Source of the DNA: Isoptericola sediminis
GTDB lineage: Bacteria; Actinomycetota; Actinomycetes; Actinomycetales; Cellulomonadaceae
Reading direction: 5' to 3'
NCBI RefSeq assembly: GCF_013085345.1
Contig: NZ_JABFAJ010000024.1
Span: 124,001-188,000 of the forward strand
DNA: 64,000 nt
The position numbers were made by a program, and so were the translations under genes. Under the pieces are notes generated by a model that worked only from the letters and a program-made list of their open reading frames with translations, searched no databases and had not been told where the DNA came from. Within the stretch, counting starts at the first letter, position 1; every line of letters starts with the position of its first letter. Below are positions 22,981-34,010 of this stretch, in pieces.

Positions 22981-24231
22981 TCAGGCGTTGGTCACGGTCA
23001 GCGCCACGTTGTGCCCGCCGAACCCGAAGGAGTTGTTGACGGCGGCGATGTCGCCGTCGGGCAGCGTCGCCGGCTCGTCGCGGACGAGCGGGACCTGCAG
23101 CTCCGGGTCGGGGGTGACGACGTTGATCGTCGGCGGGGCGAGGCGCTCGTGCACCGCCTTGATCGTGAACAGCGCCTCCAGGGCACCGGCGCCGCCGAGC
23201 AGGTGGCCCGTCATCGACTTCGTCGCGGACAGCCGCACGTGGTCGGTGTCGTCGCCGAGCACGGTGCGGATCGACCGCGTCTCGGTGAGGTCGCCGACCT
23301 TCGTGGACGTGGCGTGGGCGTTGACGTGCACGACCTCCGCCCCGTCGACGTCGGCGTCCGCCAGCGACCGGCGCATCGCCGCGACCTGGCCCTTGCCCTC
23401 CGGGTCGGGGGAGGTGATGTGGTAGGCGTCGGAGGACAGTCCCACGCCGGCCATCTTCGCGTAGACGCGGGCGCCGCGGGCGGCAGCGTGCTCGGCGCTC
23501 TCCAGCACCACGACCGCCGCGCCCTCGCCGATGACGAACCCGTCCCGGTCGACGTCGTACGGGCGTGACGCGCCCTGCGGGTCGTCGTTGCGCAGCGAGA
23601 GCGTGCGCGAGGCCGCGAACGCGGCGATCGGCATCGGGTGGATCGTGGCCTCGGTGCCGCCGCAGACGACGACGTCGGCCCGGCCCGCACGGATCATGTC
23701 GATGCCGTAACCGATCGCCTCGGCACCGGACGCGCAGGCGGAGACCAGCGCGTGCGCACCGGCCTGGGCGCCGAGCTCGAGGGAGACGTAGGCGGCCGGG
23801 GAGTTCGGCATGAGCATGGGGACCGTCATCGGCAGCACGCGACGCGCGCCCCGCTCCTGCAGCGTGTCCCAGGCGTCCAGCGTGGTCCAGATGCCACCGA
23901 TGCCGGAGGACACCACCGCACCGAGCCGCTCGCCGTCGACCTCGGGGGCGCCGGCGTCCTGCCAGGCCTCCCGCGCGGCGATCATCGCGTACTGGGTCGA
24001 GGGGTCCATCCGCTTCATCTCCGGGCGCGACAGCTTCTCGGAGGGGTGCTCCTTGATCGTCGCGGCGAAGGTGACGGGGATCCCGTACGTCTCCGACCAG
24101 TCGTTGTCCATCGTGCGCGCACCGGACTCGCCGGCGAGCGCGGCCGCCCACGTCGAGGGTGCGTCCCCGCCGAGCGGGGTGGTGGCGCCGAGGCCGGTGA
24201 CGACGACGTCGCGCGAGGCTGGGGCGGTCAT
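22981..24231 (-). CDS. fabF: 3-oxoacyl-ACP synthase II
   Basis: Condensing enzyme of type II fatty-acid synthesis (416 aa) that extends acyl-ACP with malonyl-ACP. The Cys-His-His active site is visible: SACASGAEAIG (about residue 170), VNAHATSTKVGD and GHLLGGAGALEA. The C-terminus has NNSFGFGGHNVAL. AGGAG lies seven bases before the ATG. Last gene of the fabD-fabH-acpP-fabF operon, 91 bases after acpP; the strong hairpin at 22920-22967 ends the unit. Confidence 0.95.
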   Translation of the reverse strand: MTAPASRDVVVTGLGATTPLGGDAPSTWAAALAGESGARTMDNDWSETYGIPVTFAATIKEHPSEKLSRPEMKRMDPSTQYAMIAAREAWQDAGAPEVDGERLGAVVSSGIGGIWTTLDAWDTLQERGARRVLPMTVPMLMPNSPAAYVSLELGAQAGAHALVSACASGAEAIGYGIDMIRAGRADVVVCGGTEATIHPMPIAAFAASRTLSLRNDDPQGASRPYDVDRDGFVIGEGAAVVVLESAEHAAARGARVYAKMAGVGLSSDAYHITSPDPEGKGQVAAMRRSLADADVDGAEVVHVNAHATSTKVGDLTETRSIRTVLGDDTDHVRLSATKSMTGHLLGGAGALEALFTIKAVHERLAPPTINVVTPDPELQVPLVRDEPATLPDGDIAAVNNSFGFGGHNVALTVTNA

Positions 24232-24322
24232 GACGGTGCTCCTGAGAACGAAGGTCGGCGGTGGACGGGCGGCGCGGGCAGACCGGCAGGGCCGGCCTGC
24301 CCGCGCGGGCGGGGGAGCCGGG

Positions 24323-24571
24323 TCAGCTCTGCGCGCCCTCGATGTAGGTGACGGCGTCGCCGACGGTGGTGAGGTTCTTGACCTCGTCGTCCGGGATGCG
24401 GACGCCGAACTTGTCCTCGGCGTGGGTCACGATGGTCATCATCGACAGCGAGTCGATGTCGAGGTCGTCGGTGAAGGACTTCTCGGCCGTGACGGTGTCC
24501 GTCGGCAGGCCGGTCTCCTCGGCGACGATCTCGGCGAGGCCGTCGAGGATCTCGGAAGAAGTGTGAGCCAT
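24323..24571 (-). CDS. acpP: Acyl carrier protein
   Basis: 82-aa acidic four-helix carrier of growing acyl chains. The phosphopantetheine attachment serine lies in DLDIDSLSMMTIV (about residue 40). The ATG at 24571 has AAGGAGAG nine bases upstream; 14 residues further up are open but lack such a site. Third gene of the fab operon, 105 bases after fabH. Confidence 0.95.
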   Translation of the reverse strand: MAHTSSEILDGLAEIVAEETGLPTDTVTAEKSFTDDLDIDSLSMMTIVTHAEDKFGVRIPDDEVKNLTTVGDAVTYIEGAQS

Positions 24572-24676
24572 GGGGTGCTTCTCTCCTTGAACGGGGTACC
24601 GGTCCTCCGGCACCAGGTCGGGATGCGGCGGTGCGATTCTTGCGCACCACCAGGGTCGGACTCTACGGGGCGGGTG

Positions 24677-25684
24677 TCACGGCAGCACGACCACCTGCGC
24701 GGCGTACACCAGGCCGGCGCCGAAGCCGATCTGCAGCGCCAGGTCGCCGGAACGGGCCTGGCCCTCCGCCAGGAGGCGGTCCAGGGCCAGCGGGATCGAG
24801 GCGGCCGAGGTGTTGCCGGTCTCGGCGATGTCCCGGGCGACCACGACGTGCTCGGGCAGGCCGAGCTGCTTGACCATCTGGTCGATGATCCGCATGTTCG
24901 CCTGGTGCGGGGCGAAGACCTGGATGTCCTGCGGCTCCACGCCGGCCTCGGCCATGGCCTTCGCGGCCACGGGCGCCATCTGGAAGCTCGCCCACTTGAA
25001 GACGGTCGGGCCGTCCTGGCGCAGCGTGGGCCAGCCGAGGTCGGGGTCCTGGCGCAGCTCCTTCCAGGAGTGCGTCTGGCGGATCGCCTGCGAGCGGGAG
25101 CCGTCCGACCCCCACACCGTCGGGCCGATGCCCGGGGTGTCGGAGGGGCCGACGACGACGGCCCCGGCGCCGTCACCGAGGAGGAACGAGATCGACCGGT
25201 CGGTGGGGTCGATGATGTCGCTCAGCTTCTCGGCACCGATGACCAGCACGTGGCGCGCCGCCCCGGCACGGACCAGCGCGTCCGCCTGCCCGACGCCGTA
25301 GGCGTACCCGGCGCAGGCCGCCGAGATGTCGTAGGCGGCGGCCGGCGAGGCGCCCAGCCGGTCGGCCAGCACCGCCGCGCCCGAGGGTGTCTGGTGGTAG
25401 TACGTGATGGTCGACAGGATGATCGTGTCGATCTCCGCGCCGGTCACGCCGGCGGCGTCCATCGCGCGGCGGGCCGCGGCCTCGGCCAGGTCCAGGACCT
25501 CGACGTCGTCCGTGGCGCGTCGGCGCGTGACGATGCCGGTGCGCTGGCGGATCCACTCGTCCGAGGAGTCGATCGGGCCGGCGACCTCGTCGTTCGTGAC
25601 GGCGCGGCTGCCGCGCTCGCCGCCGATGCCCAGGATGCGCGAGTGGAGCACCGGCGCGCCCTGGCGCAGCGCCCGTGCGCTCAT
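24677..25684 (-). CDS. fabH: 3-oxoacyl-ACP synthase III
   Basis: Starts fatty-acid synthesis by condensing an acyl-CoA primer with malonyl-ACP (335 aa). Catalytic triad: Cys in SAACAGYAYG (about residue 120), His in FAPHQANMRI and Asn in ETGNTSAASIP. Actinobacterial FabH generally prefers branched-chain primers; this is family knowledge. The ATG at 25684 overlaps the fabD stop (ATGA), so translation is coupled. Confidence 0.95.
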   Translation of the reverse strand: MSARALRQGAPVLHSRILGIGGERGSRAVTNDEVAGPIDSSDEWIRQRTGIVTRRRATDDVEVLDLAEAAARRAMDAAGVTGAEIDTIILSTITYYHQTPSGAAVLADRLGASPAAAYDISAACAGYAYGVGQADALVRAGAARHVLVIGAEKLSDIIDPTDRSISFLLGDGAGAVVVGPSDTPGIGPTVWGSDGSRSQAIRQTHSWKELRQDPDLGWPTLRQDGPTVFKWASFQMAPVAAKAMAEAGVEPQDIQVFAPHQANMRIIDQMVKQLGLPEHVVVARDIAETGNTSAASIPLALDRLLAEGQARSGDLALQIGFGAGLVYAAQVVVLP

Positions 25685-26652
25685 GCCGCGCCGCCGACGG
25701 CCGAGTGCCGGGCGATCAGGTCGCGGGCGGCCTCGACGTCGTCGGGGGTCTTCACGGCGACGGACTCGACGCCCTTCAGCGAACGCTTGGCCAGGCCCGC
25801 CAGGACACCGCCGGGGGCCAGCTCGAGCAGTCCCGTCACGCCGCGGTCGGCGAGGGAGGCCTGGCACAGGTCCCAGCGCACGGGCGCGGTGATCTGGGCG
25901 GTGAGGCGGGCGAGCAGGTCGGCGGAGCGGCCGTGGCCGTGCGAGCCCTCGCCCAGGGAGCCGTAGTCGGCGCCGTCCGCGTTGCTGAGCAGCGGCAGGC
26001 GCGGGTCGGTGGCCAGCCACGTGGTGGCGACCTGCTCGAAGCGTCCGCGGGCCGGCTCCATGTACGGGGTGTGGAACGCGCCGGCGACCGGCAGCGGCAC
26101 GACGCGCGTCCGGGCCGGGGGCTGCTCGGCCAGCGCGGCGAGCGCCTCCCGGGACCCGGCGGCGACGACCTGGCCGCCGCCGTTGACGTTGGCGGGGAAC
26201 AGGCCGGCCGCCTCGATGGCGGCCAGGACGTCCTCGGGGTCGCCCCCGACGACCGCGCTCATGCCCGACGGCGACGCGGCCGCGGCGTCCGCCATGGCGC
26301 GTCCGCGGTGGGAGACCAGCCCGACCGCCCCGGCGTCGTCCAGCGCGCCGGCGACGGCGGCGGCGGCCAGCTCACCGACGGAGTGCCCGGCCGTGACGTC
26401 GACGACCTCGGCCGTGTCGCGGCCGTCGAGGATCGCGCGCAGCGCGAGCAGGGAGGCCGACACGATCAGCGGCTGGGCGACGGCGGTGTCCCGGATCGTC
26501 TCCGCGTCCGACGTGGTCCCGTGCCGGGTCAGGTCGGTCCCGGCCGCGGCCGAGAAGGAGTCGAGCAGGTCGGCGGTGCCGGGCAGCTCCAGCCAGGGGC
26601 TGAGCATCCCGGGGTTCTGAGAGCCCTGTCCAGGGCAGACGACGGCGAGCAC
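25681..26652 (-). CDS. fabD: Malonyl-CoA:ACP malonyltransferase
   Basis: Loads malonyl groups onto ACP (323 aa). CPGQGSQNPGML is the N-terminal family motif; the nucleophile Ser lies in TAGHSVGELAAA (about residue 92) and the partner His in AGAFHTPYM. The GTG at 26652 was chosen since it directly precedes LAVVCPGQGSQ; upstream residues in frame are unrelated. First gene of the fab operon, 83 bases after fasR, on the same strand. Confidence 0.94.
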   Translation of the reverse strand: MLAVVCPGQGSQNPGMLSPWLELPGTADLLDSFSAAAGTDLTRHGTTSDAETIRDTAVAQPLIVSASLLALRAILDGRDTAEVVDVTAGHSVGELAAAAVAGALDDAGAVGLVSHRGRAMADAAAASPSGMSAVVGGDPEDVLAAIEAAGLFPANVNGGGQVVAAGSREALAALAEQPPARTRVVPLPVAGAFHTPYMEPARGRFEQVATTWLATDPRLPLLSNADGADYGSLGEGSHGHGRSADLLARLTAQITAPVRWDLCQASLADRGVTGLLELAPGGVLAGLAKRSLKGVESVAVKTPDDVEAARDLIARHSAVGGAA

Positions 26653-26717
26653 GACACCACGGTGCCACCTGGGTTCTGACCCCGAGCGTCGCGACGTGCA
26701 CCAACCTGGCCACCGCC

Positions 26718-26731
26718 GGTTGTGGGAATCG
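26718..26731. promoter_or_regulatory. Candidate FasR operator upstream of fabD
   Basis: GGTTGTGGGAATCG on the plus strand matches CGTTGTGGGGATTG at 27920-27933, in front of fasR, at 11 of 14 positions. It lies 66 bases before the fabD start, in the spacer between fasR and the operon FasR is expected to control. Assignment is inferred from position and repetition. Confidence 0.45.
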
Positions 26732-26735
26732 GCAA

Positions 26736-27899
26736 TCAGGGGGCGTCGTCGAGCTGTCCCAGCGCCAGGGCGATCTGCAGCACGAACGACTCGCGGGCGT
26801 CCAGGGGGTCCCACCCGGTGATCTCGGACACCTTGCGCAACCGGTAGCGCACGGTGTTGGGGTGGACGTACAGACGACGGGCCGCCGCCTCCAGGGAGCG
26901 GCCGGTACCGAGGTAGGCAGAGAGCGTCTCCAGGACCGCACCCGTGGCCTGCTGCAACGGCAGGTACGCCTGGGCGACGAGGGTCCGGCGGGCCTCCTGG
27001 TCCCCGGTGAGCACCCGCTCGGGCAGCAGGTCGTCGGCCAGGACCGGCCGGGGGGCCTGCGGCCAGGCGGCGGCGGCGGCGAGTCCGGCCAGGGCGGAGC
27101 GCGCCGACGCCGTGGCCTCGGCGATCGTGGGCACCACCGGCCCGAAGACCACGGGTCCGGGCCCGAACCGGCCGATGAGGCTGGTGGCGGCGGCGACCAG
27201 GTCGGTGTCCCCGCCCAGGACCAGCACCAACCGGTCGCCGTGGATGCCGACGAGCGTGTCGCCCGCGGCCCGCCGGGCGGCCCGGCGCAGCTCGGCGGTG
27301 CCGACGTCGTCCAGCCCGTCGAGCGCCTCGCCGACCACGACCAGCACCTGGCCGCGCCCGCTCCACCCCAGCGCGGAGATGCGCGAGCGCAGCGCGTCGT
27401 CGGTGTCCCCGCGCACGAGCGCGTCCACGGCCAGGGCCTCCAGACGGGCGTCCCAGGCGCCGCGGACCTCGGCGGCGCGGGCGTAGACCTCGGCCGCGGA
27501 GAACGCGACCTCGCGCGAGTAGCGCAGGACGGCCTCGCGCAGCTCGCGCTCGTAGCCCGGGGCGGCGATCTGGTCCGAGTAGGACTCCACGACGTCGACC
27601 ATCAGGCGCACCAGCTGCAGGGTGTGCTGCAGCGAGATCGACCTGGTCAGCTCCGGGGGAGCGGCGGCGAACATCTCGCCGACGCCGTGCGGCGTCTGGG
27701 TCGGGTCGGCGAACCAGGTCGCGAACGCGTTGATGCCGCTCTGGGCGACGAGCGCCACGTAGGAGCGGTCCTCGGCCGGCAGCTGGCGGTACCAGCTCAC
27801 CTCCTCGTCGAGGCGGCGCATGGCGGCGTTCGTGAGCAGCCCGAGGCCTTCACGGACGCGCTGGACGTTCTCGTCGCGCGAGACGGTCGTGGTCGACAT
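26736..27899 (-). CDS. fasR: PucR-type transcription regulator of fatty-acid synthesis (FasR)
   Basis: 387-aa regulator with a C-terminal PucR/HTH_30 helix-turn-helix (LEAAARRLYVHPNTVRYRL, about residues 328-346) and a central GGDEF-like sensory fold. Its position just before fabD-fabH-acpP-fabF and next to aceE is the same as for FasR of Streptomyces and Mycobacterium, where it activates fatty-acid synthesis and responds to acyl-CoA; that role is taken from those organisms. TATCCT (27912-27907) lies seven bases before the ATG, giving a leaderless message, with a palindrome in the -35 region. Confidence 0.88.
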   Translation of the reverse strand: MSTTTVSRDENVQRVREGLGLLTNAAMRRLDEEVSWYRQLPAEDRSYVALVAQSGINAFATWFADPTQTPHGVGEMFAAAPPELTRSISLQHTLQLVRLMVDVVESYSDQIAAPGYERELREAVLRYSREVAFSAAEVYARAAEVRGAWDARLEALAVDALVRGDTDDALRSRISALGWSGRGQVLVVVGEALDGLDDVGTAELRRAARRAAGDTLVGIHGDRLVLVLGGDTDLVAAATSLIGRFGPGPVVFGPVVPTIAEATASARSALAGLAAAAAWPQAPRPVLADDLLPERVLTGDQEARRTLVAQAYLPLQQATGAVLETLSAYLGTGRSLEAAARRLYVHPNTVRYRLRKVSEITGWDPLDARESFVLQIALALGQLDDAP

Positions 27900-27906
27900 G
27901 CTCCCG

Positions 27907-27938
27907 AGGATAGGGCCATCGTTGTGGGGATTGCACAA
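27907..27938 (-). promoter_or_regulatory. fasR promoter with TTGTG/CACAA palindrome
   Basis: TATCCT at 27912-27907 is a -10 element for leaderless fasR. Just upstream, TTGTG (27922-27926) and CACAA (27934-27938) form an inverted repeat around GGGATTG, which covers about -23 to -39 and would overlap the -35 region. A related half-sequence recurs before fabD, so this may be an autoregulatory FasR site. Confidence 0.5.
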
Positions 27939-28007
27939 ATGGTGGCCGTCGTGTGCCCGGGGCGCGTTCGCCCGGCCCCGAGGAGGCGCAGGCGATAGGG
28001 TCGGTTC

Positions 28008-28691
28008 ATGGCCATGATGTCTCGGCTCCGCCAGCTCATCCGGCGGACACGGTCCACCTCCACGGTGGGTGTCCGCAGGCCCACCGAGACCCGACGGCGA
28101 GGTGACACCGTGCACGAAGACTCTTTGCGGGCGATGCTCCACGACGACCCGAACGACGAGCGCGCCTTCAACGCGCTCGCCGATCTCGTGCGTCGTCACG
28201 CGTCCGAGCCCGACAACCCCGACGACCCCCTGACCGCCGAGCCGGAGGAGGAGCCGATCCAGGCCGGTGACCTGGCGCTGTGGTCCCTGGCCGAGGAGCT
28301 CGCCGGCCACCCTCGCGCCTGGCGCCCGCTGGTCGAGCTCGGCCGGCTCTCCGTCAACGACGACCCCGAGGGTGCGGTGCGTCGTTTCACGACGGCGACC
28401 GAGCGCGACCCGTCCGGGGTAGCGCTGGCGAAGAGCCTCGAGATCCTGCGGGACGCGCACATGCCCGTCGAGGCGCTCGGTCTCGGCATCGGCCACTGGC
28501 GCACGCGCGAGCAGGTGCCCGAGGTCGGCCGCCAGCTCGTCCTGGCCGCGCTCGAGGCCGACCGGGTGTTCGAGGCCAGGCAGCACCTGGAGGCGCTGGA
28601 GGCGCACCCGGACCACGACCAGGTCGAGGCGATGCGGCACGACCTCGTCGCCGCGATCGACGAGGCGGAGGCGCGCCAGGCCTCCTCCTGA
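28008..28691 (+). CDS. Hypothetical protein with TPR-like helices
   Basis: 227-aa acidic soluble protein conserved near fasR in actinobacteria, function unknown. The first 30 residues are basic (MSRLRQLIRRTRSTSTVGVR). From about residue 40 the sequence is built of helical pairs such as RAFNALADLVRRHA, ALWSLAEELAGHPRAWRPLV and RQLVLAALEADRVFEARQHL, which look like degenerate tetratricopeptide repeats. TAGGGT at 27996-28001 lies six bases before the ATG, a leaderless start divergent from fasR. Confidence 0.65.
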   Translation: MAMMSRLRQLIRRTRSTSTVGVRRPTETRRRGDTVHEDSLRAMLHDDPNDERAFNALADLVRRHASEPDNPDDPLTAEPEEEPIQAGDLALWSLAEELAGHPRAWRPLVELGRLSVNDDPEGAVRRFTTATERDPSGVALAKSLEILRDAHMPVEALGLGIGHWRTREQVPEVGRQLVLAALEADRVFEARQHLEALEAHPDHDQVEAMRHDLVAAIDEAEARQASS

Positions 28692-28706
28692 GCCGGACAG
28701 TCCCGC

Positions 28707-28753
28707 CACGACGACGGCCCCGCCACCGGACAGGTGGCGGGGCCGTCGTCGTG
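28707..28753. terminator. 21-bp perfect hairpin terminator
   Basis: Arms 28707-28727 and 28733-28753 are perfect complements over 21 bases around a GGACA loop. It separates the convergent TPR-like gene and aceE and should stop both. Confidence 0.9.
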
Positions 28754-28773
28754 CTGCGGTCGGCCGCGGTGGG

Positions 28774-31521
<2,748 letters not shown>

Positions 31522-31859
31522 CAGCAACCTCTCTCTTCTGCGGGCGGTCGCCGAGGGTCCGGCGCGCGCCCGTGTCAGGCGTCCCGTGCGCGTCGCCTGC
31601 GTCGTCGGGATCGCGACGGCGCGGGAGCACCCACAGGGGGTCACTACACATTGTGTCCCCACTTGCTCCGCACTGACACCAGGGAGCGGTCAAGAATCCG
31701 TGATCTACGTCATGTCACCCCGTGCTGAAGTGGTCAGGTGGGCCCATGCGGGGGGCTGGGCGGGCATCCGGGGCGCGCGTGCACTACGTTGACGCACAGC
31801 AGGAAGCAGACAGGGCGCCGGGCGGCGCCGACGGCATGACGGAAGGAACGTAGGTCCTC
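31522..31859. promoter_or_regulatory. Divergent aceE / DUF3052 promoter region
   Basis: 338 bases without a gene. It contains the perfect 11-base palindrome ACACATTGTGT (31646-31656), framed by GGGG on the left and CCCC on the right, 125 bases upstream of aceE in a locally GC-poor stretch; it is a candidate operator. No convincing TANNNT element at leaderless spacing is seen for either gene. Confidence 0.4.
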
Positions 31860-32264
31860 GTGGGACAGCAGGCGGACAACCTGGCGGCACGCTTCGGGTT
31901 CACCACCGGTCAGGTCGTGCAGGAGTTCGGGTGGGACGACGACGTCGACGAACCCCTGCGCGGGGCGATCGAGGCGGTCGTCGGCGAGGAGCTCGCCGAC
32001 GAGGAGTACGACGACGTCGTGGACGGCGTCATCATCTGGTGGCGCGAGGAGGACGGCGACCTGACGGACATGCTGGTCGACGTCCAGACGGCTCTCGACG
32101 ACGGCGGCCAGATCTGGCTGCTCACCCGCAAGCCCGGCCGCGACGGCCACGTCGGCCACAGCGAGATCCAGGAGGCGTCGACCACCGCGGGCCTGCACGC
32201 CACCAGCACGTTCGCCGCCGGCGAGGACTGGTCCGCCACGCGGCTCGCCTCCCGCGGCCGGTAA
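31860..32264 (+). CDS. DUF3052 family protein
   Basis: 134-aa acidic protein conserved beside aceE and ahpE in actinobacteria; function unknown. It opens with NLAARFGFTTGQVVQEFGWD and contains the conserved DVVDGVIIWWREEDGDLTD (residues about 52-70) and ALDDGGQIWLLTRKPGRDG. The start is a GTG preceded by a weak GTAGGT. It ends five bases before the peroxiredoxin gene, so the two form an operon, which hints at a link with peroxide defence. Confidence 0.88.
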   Translation: MGQQADNLAARFGFTTGQVVQEFGWDDDVDEPLRGAIEAVVGEELADEEYDDVVDGVIIWWREEDGDLTDMLVDVQTALDDGGQIWLLTRKPGRDGHVGHSEIQEASTTAGLHATSTFAAGEDWSATRLASRGR

Positions 32265-32268
32265 GCAG

Positions 32269-32736
32269 ATGGCCGACGGCACCGTGCCGGGCGCCGACGA
32301 CCCGGCCCCCGACTTCACGCTGCCCGACACCCACGGCACCCCGACCCACCTGGCCGACCTGCGCGGCGAACCGGTGCTCGTGGTGTTCTTCCCGTTCGCC
32401 TTCTCCGGCACCTGCACCGCGGAGCTCGGCGAGCTGCGCGACCACGCCGGCGAGTTCGAGGCCGCGGGAGTGCGGATCCTCGCGGTCTCCACCGACCCGG
32501 TGTTCACCCTCAGGGCCTGGCAGGAGGTCGAGGGCTTCGGGTTCGACCTGCTCAGCGACTTCTGGCCGCACGGCCGTGCCGCCCAGGCCTTCGGCGTGTT
32601 CGACCGGGCCACCGGGCACGCGCTGCGCGGCTCGTTCCTCATCGACGCCGACGGCCTCGTGCGCTGGTCGACGGTGCTGCCGCGGGGTGCCCGGCGCGAC
32701 CTCGACGACTACCTGGCGGCGCTCGCGGAGGTCTGA
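32269..32736 (+). CDS. AhpE-like peroxiredoxin
   Basis: Thiol peroxidase (155 aa) that reduces organic peroxides, of the one-Cys AhpE/BCP-like class. The peroxidatic Cys is in FPFAFSGTCTAELGEL (about residue 46), in the TxxC context typical of the family; no second Cys is in a resolving position, so reduction probably comes from mycothiol/mycoredoxin, as known for mycobacterial AhpE. It starts five bases after the DUF3052 gene. Confidence 0.9.
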   Translation: MADGTVPGADDPAPDFTLPDTHGTPTHLADLRGEPVLVVFFPFAFSGTCTAELGELRDHAGEFEAAGVRILAVSTDPVFTLRAWQEVEGFGFDLLSDFWPHGRAAQAFGVFDRATGHALRGSFLIDADGLVRWSTVLPRGARRDLDDYLAALAEV

Positions 32737-32794
32737 ACCGCACGGCGGATGTTCGGCGTGACGGCGCGGCCGGGTATCCTGTCCTGCGCTACCG

Positions 32795-32871
32795 GGGCCT
32801 GTAGCTCAGTTGGTCAGAGCGCCACGTTTACACCGTGGATGTCGGGGGTTCGAGTCCCTCCGGGCCCACCA
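32795..32871 (+). tRNA. tRNA-Val (UAC)
   Basis: 74 bases plus an encoded CCA (32869-32871). Acceptor GGGCCTG pairs with CGGGCCC through one G-T wobble; the anticodon loop TTTACAC gives TAC; T-arm TTCGAGT; discriminator A. TATCCT at 32775-32780 is a likely -10 element. Unlike tRNA-Asn here, the CCA is genomic. Confidence 0.96.
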
Positions 32872-32978
32872 CCAGGTCTTCCCCGCTTCCTGGCTTCCTG
32901 GCGACCAGGGGCCTGCCCGCCGGGCGACCGGTGCCCCTCGGCGAGAGCGAATCGATCTGCCCGGGTAGCGTCAGGCCG

Positions 32979-34010
32979 ATGTTCAGCATGCCGTGGGACC
33001 TGTTGCCCAGCCTCGTGACCCTGGCGGCCATGTCCGGGGTGATCGTGCTGGCGGGTGTGCGGCTGACGCGGGTCGCCGACACGCTGTCCGAGCGGACCGG
33101 GCTCGGCGACGCGGTCGGCGGCGCCCTGCTCCTCGGGGCGGTGACCTCGCTGCCGGGCCTGGTCACCGTGCTCACGGGGTCCCTCGGCGGTGACGCCGGG
33201 TTCGCGCTCGCCAACCCCGTGGGCGGCGTGGCGGTGCAGACCGTGTGGCTGGCCATCGCCGACCTCGTCTACCGCCGGGTCAACCTCGAGCACGCGGCCG
33301 CCTCCCTGCAGAACGTCCTGCAGTCGCTGATCCTCGTCGCCCTGCTGGCGGTGCCCGTGGTCGCCGCCGCCACCCCGGACCTGACGATCGGGTGGGTGCA
33401 CTGGCTGACGCTGCTCATCCCCGTGCTGTACGGCTACGGGCTGGTGCTGCTGCGCCAGATGCACAAGGCGCCGATGTGGCAGCCCATCCGCACCCCGCAG
33501 ACGGAGGACGACGACGGGGGCGACGGGGACGACGGCCACGAGGACGGTCGCTCGACCCCGCGGCTGTGGTGGTCGCTGGCCGGGCTCGGCGTCGTCGTCG
33601 GCGTCGCGGGCTGGCTCGTCGGCCGGGCGGGTCTGTCCGTGGTCGAGGCGACCGGGCTCGACGGCGGGGTCGTGGGCTTCACGCTGACCACGGGGATCAG
33701 CTCCCTGCCCGAGCTCGTGGTGCTGGTGACCGCGGTCCGGATGGGCCAGTTCACCCTCGGTATCGGCAACATCATCGGCGGCAACGTCTACGACATGCTC
33801 ATGGTGTCCGTGGCGGACGCGGCGTACCTGCCCGGGTCCGTCTACACCGACGCGGGGTCGACCGGCCTGGTGCTGGTCGGCGGGACCCTGCTGATGACCG
33901 CCACCCTGGCCGCCGGGCTCGTCGTGCGCGACCGGCGGGGGATCGGCTTCGAGGGTGTCGCGATCCCGGCGATCTACGTCGGCACCGTGGCGCTCGCGGT
34001 CTGGGGCTGA
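32979..34010 (+). CDS. Sodium/calcium-exchanger-family membrane protein
   Basis: 343-aa member of the CaCA cation antiporter superfamily with about ten membrane helices in two inverted halves. The alpha repeats are seen as GAVTSLPGLVTVLTGSLGGD (near residue 47) and TGISSLPELVVLVTAVRMGQ with IGNIIGGNVYDML (near 235-265), in the GxSxPE pattern that binds the cation. A highly acidic cytoplasmic loop (DDDGGDGDDGHEDG, near residue 170) separates the halves and may be regulatory. The start lacks a good ribosome site; an ATG at 32991 is an alternative. Ion specificity unknown. The stop abuts that of the convergent CPBP gene. Confidence 0.85.
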   Translation: MFSMPWDLLPSLVTLAAMSGVIVLAGVRLTRVADTLSERTGLGDAVGGALLLGAVTSLPGLVTVLTGSLGGDAGFALANPVGGVAVQTVWLAIADLVYRRVNLEHAAASLQNVLQSLILVALLAVPVVAAATPDLTIGWVHWLTLLIPVLYGYGLVLLRQMHKAPMWQPIRTPQTEDDDGGDGDDGHEDGRSTPRLWWSLAGLGVVVGVAGWLVGRAGLSVVEATGLDGGVVGFTLTTGISSLPELVVLVTAVRMGQFTLGIGNIIGGNVYDMLMVSVADAAYLPGSVYTDAGSTGLVLVGGTLLMTATLAAGLVVRDRRGIGFEGVAIPAIYVGTVALAVWG

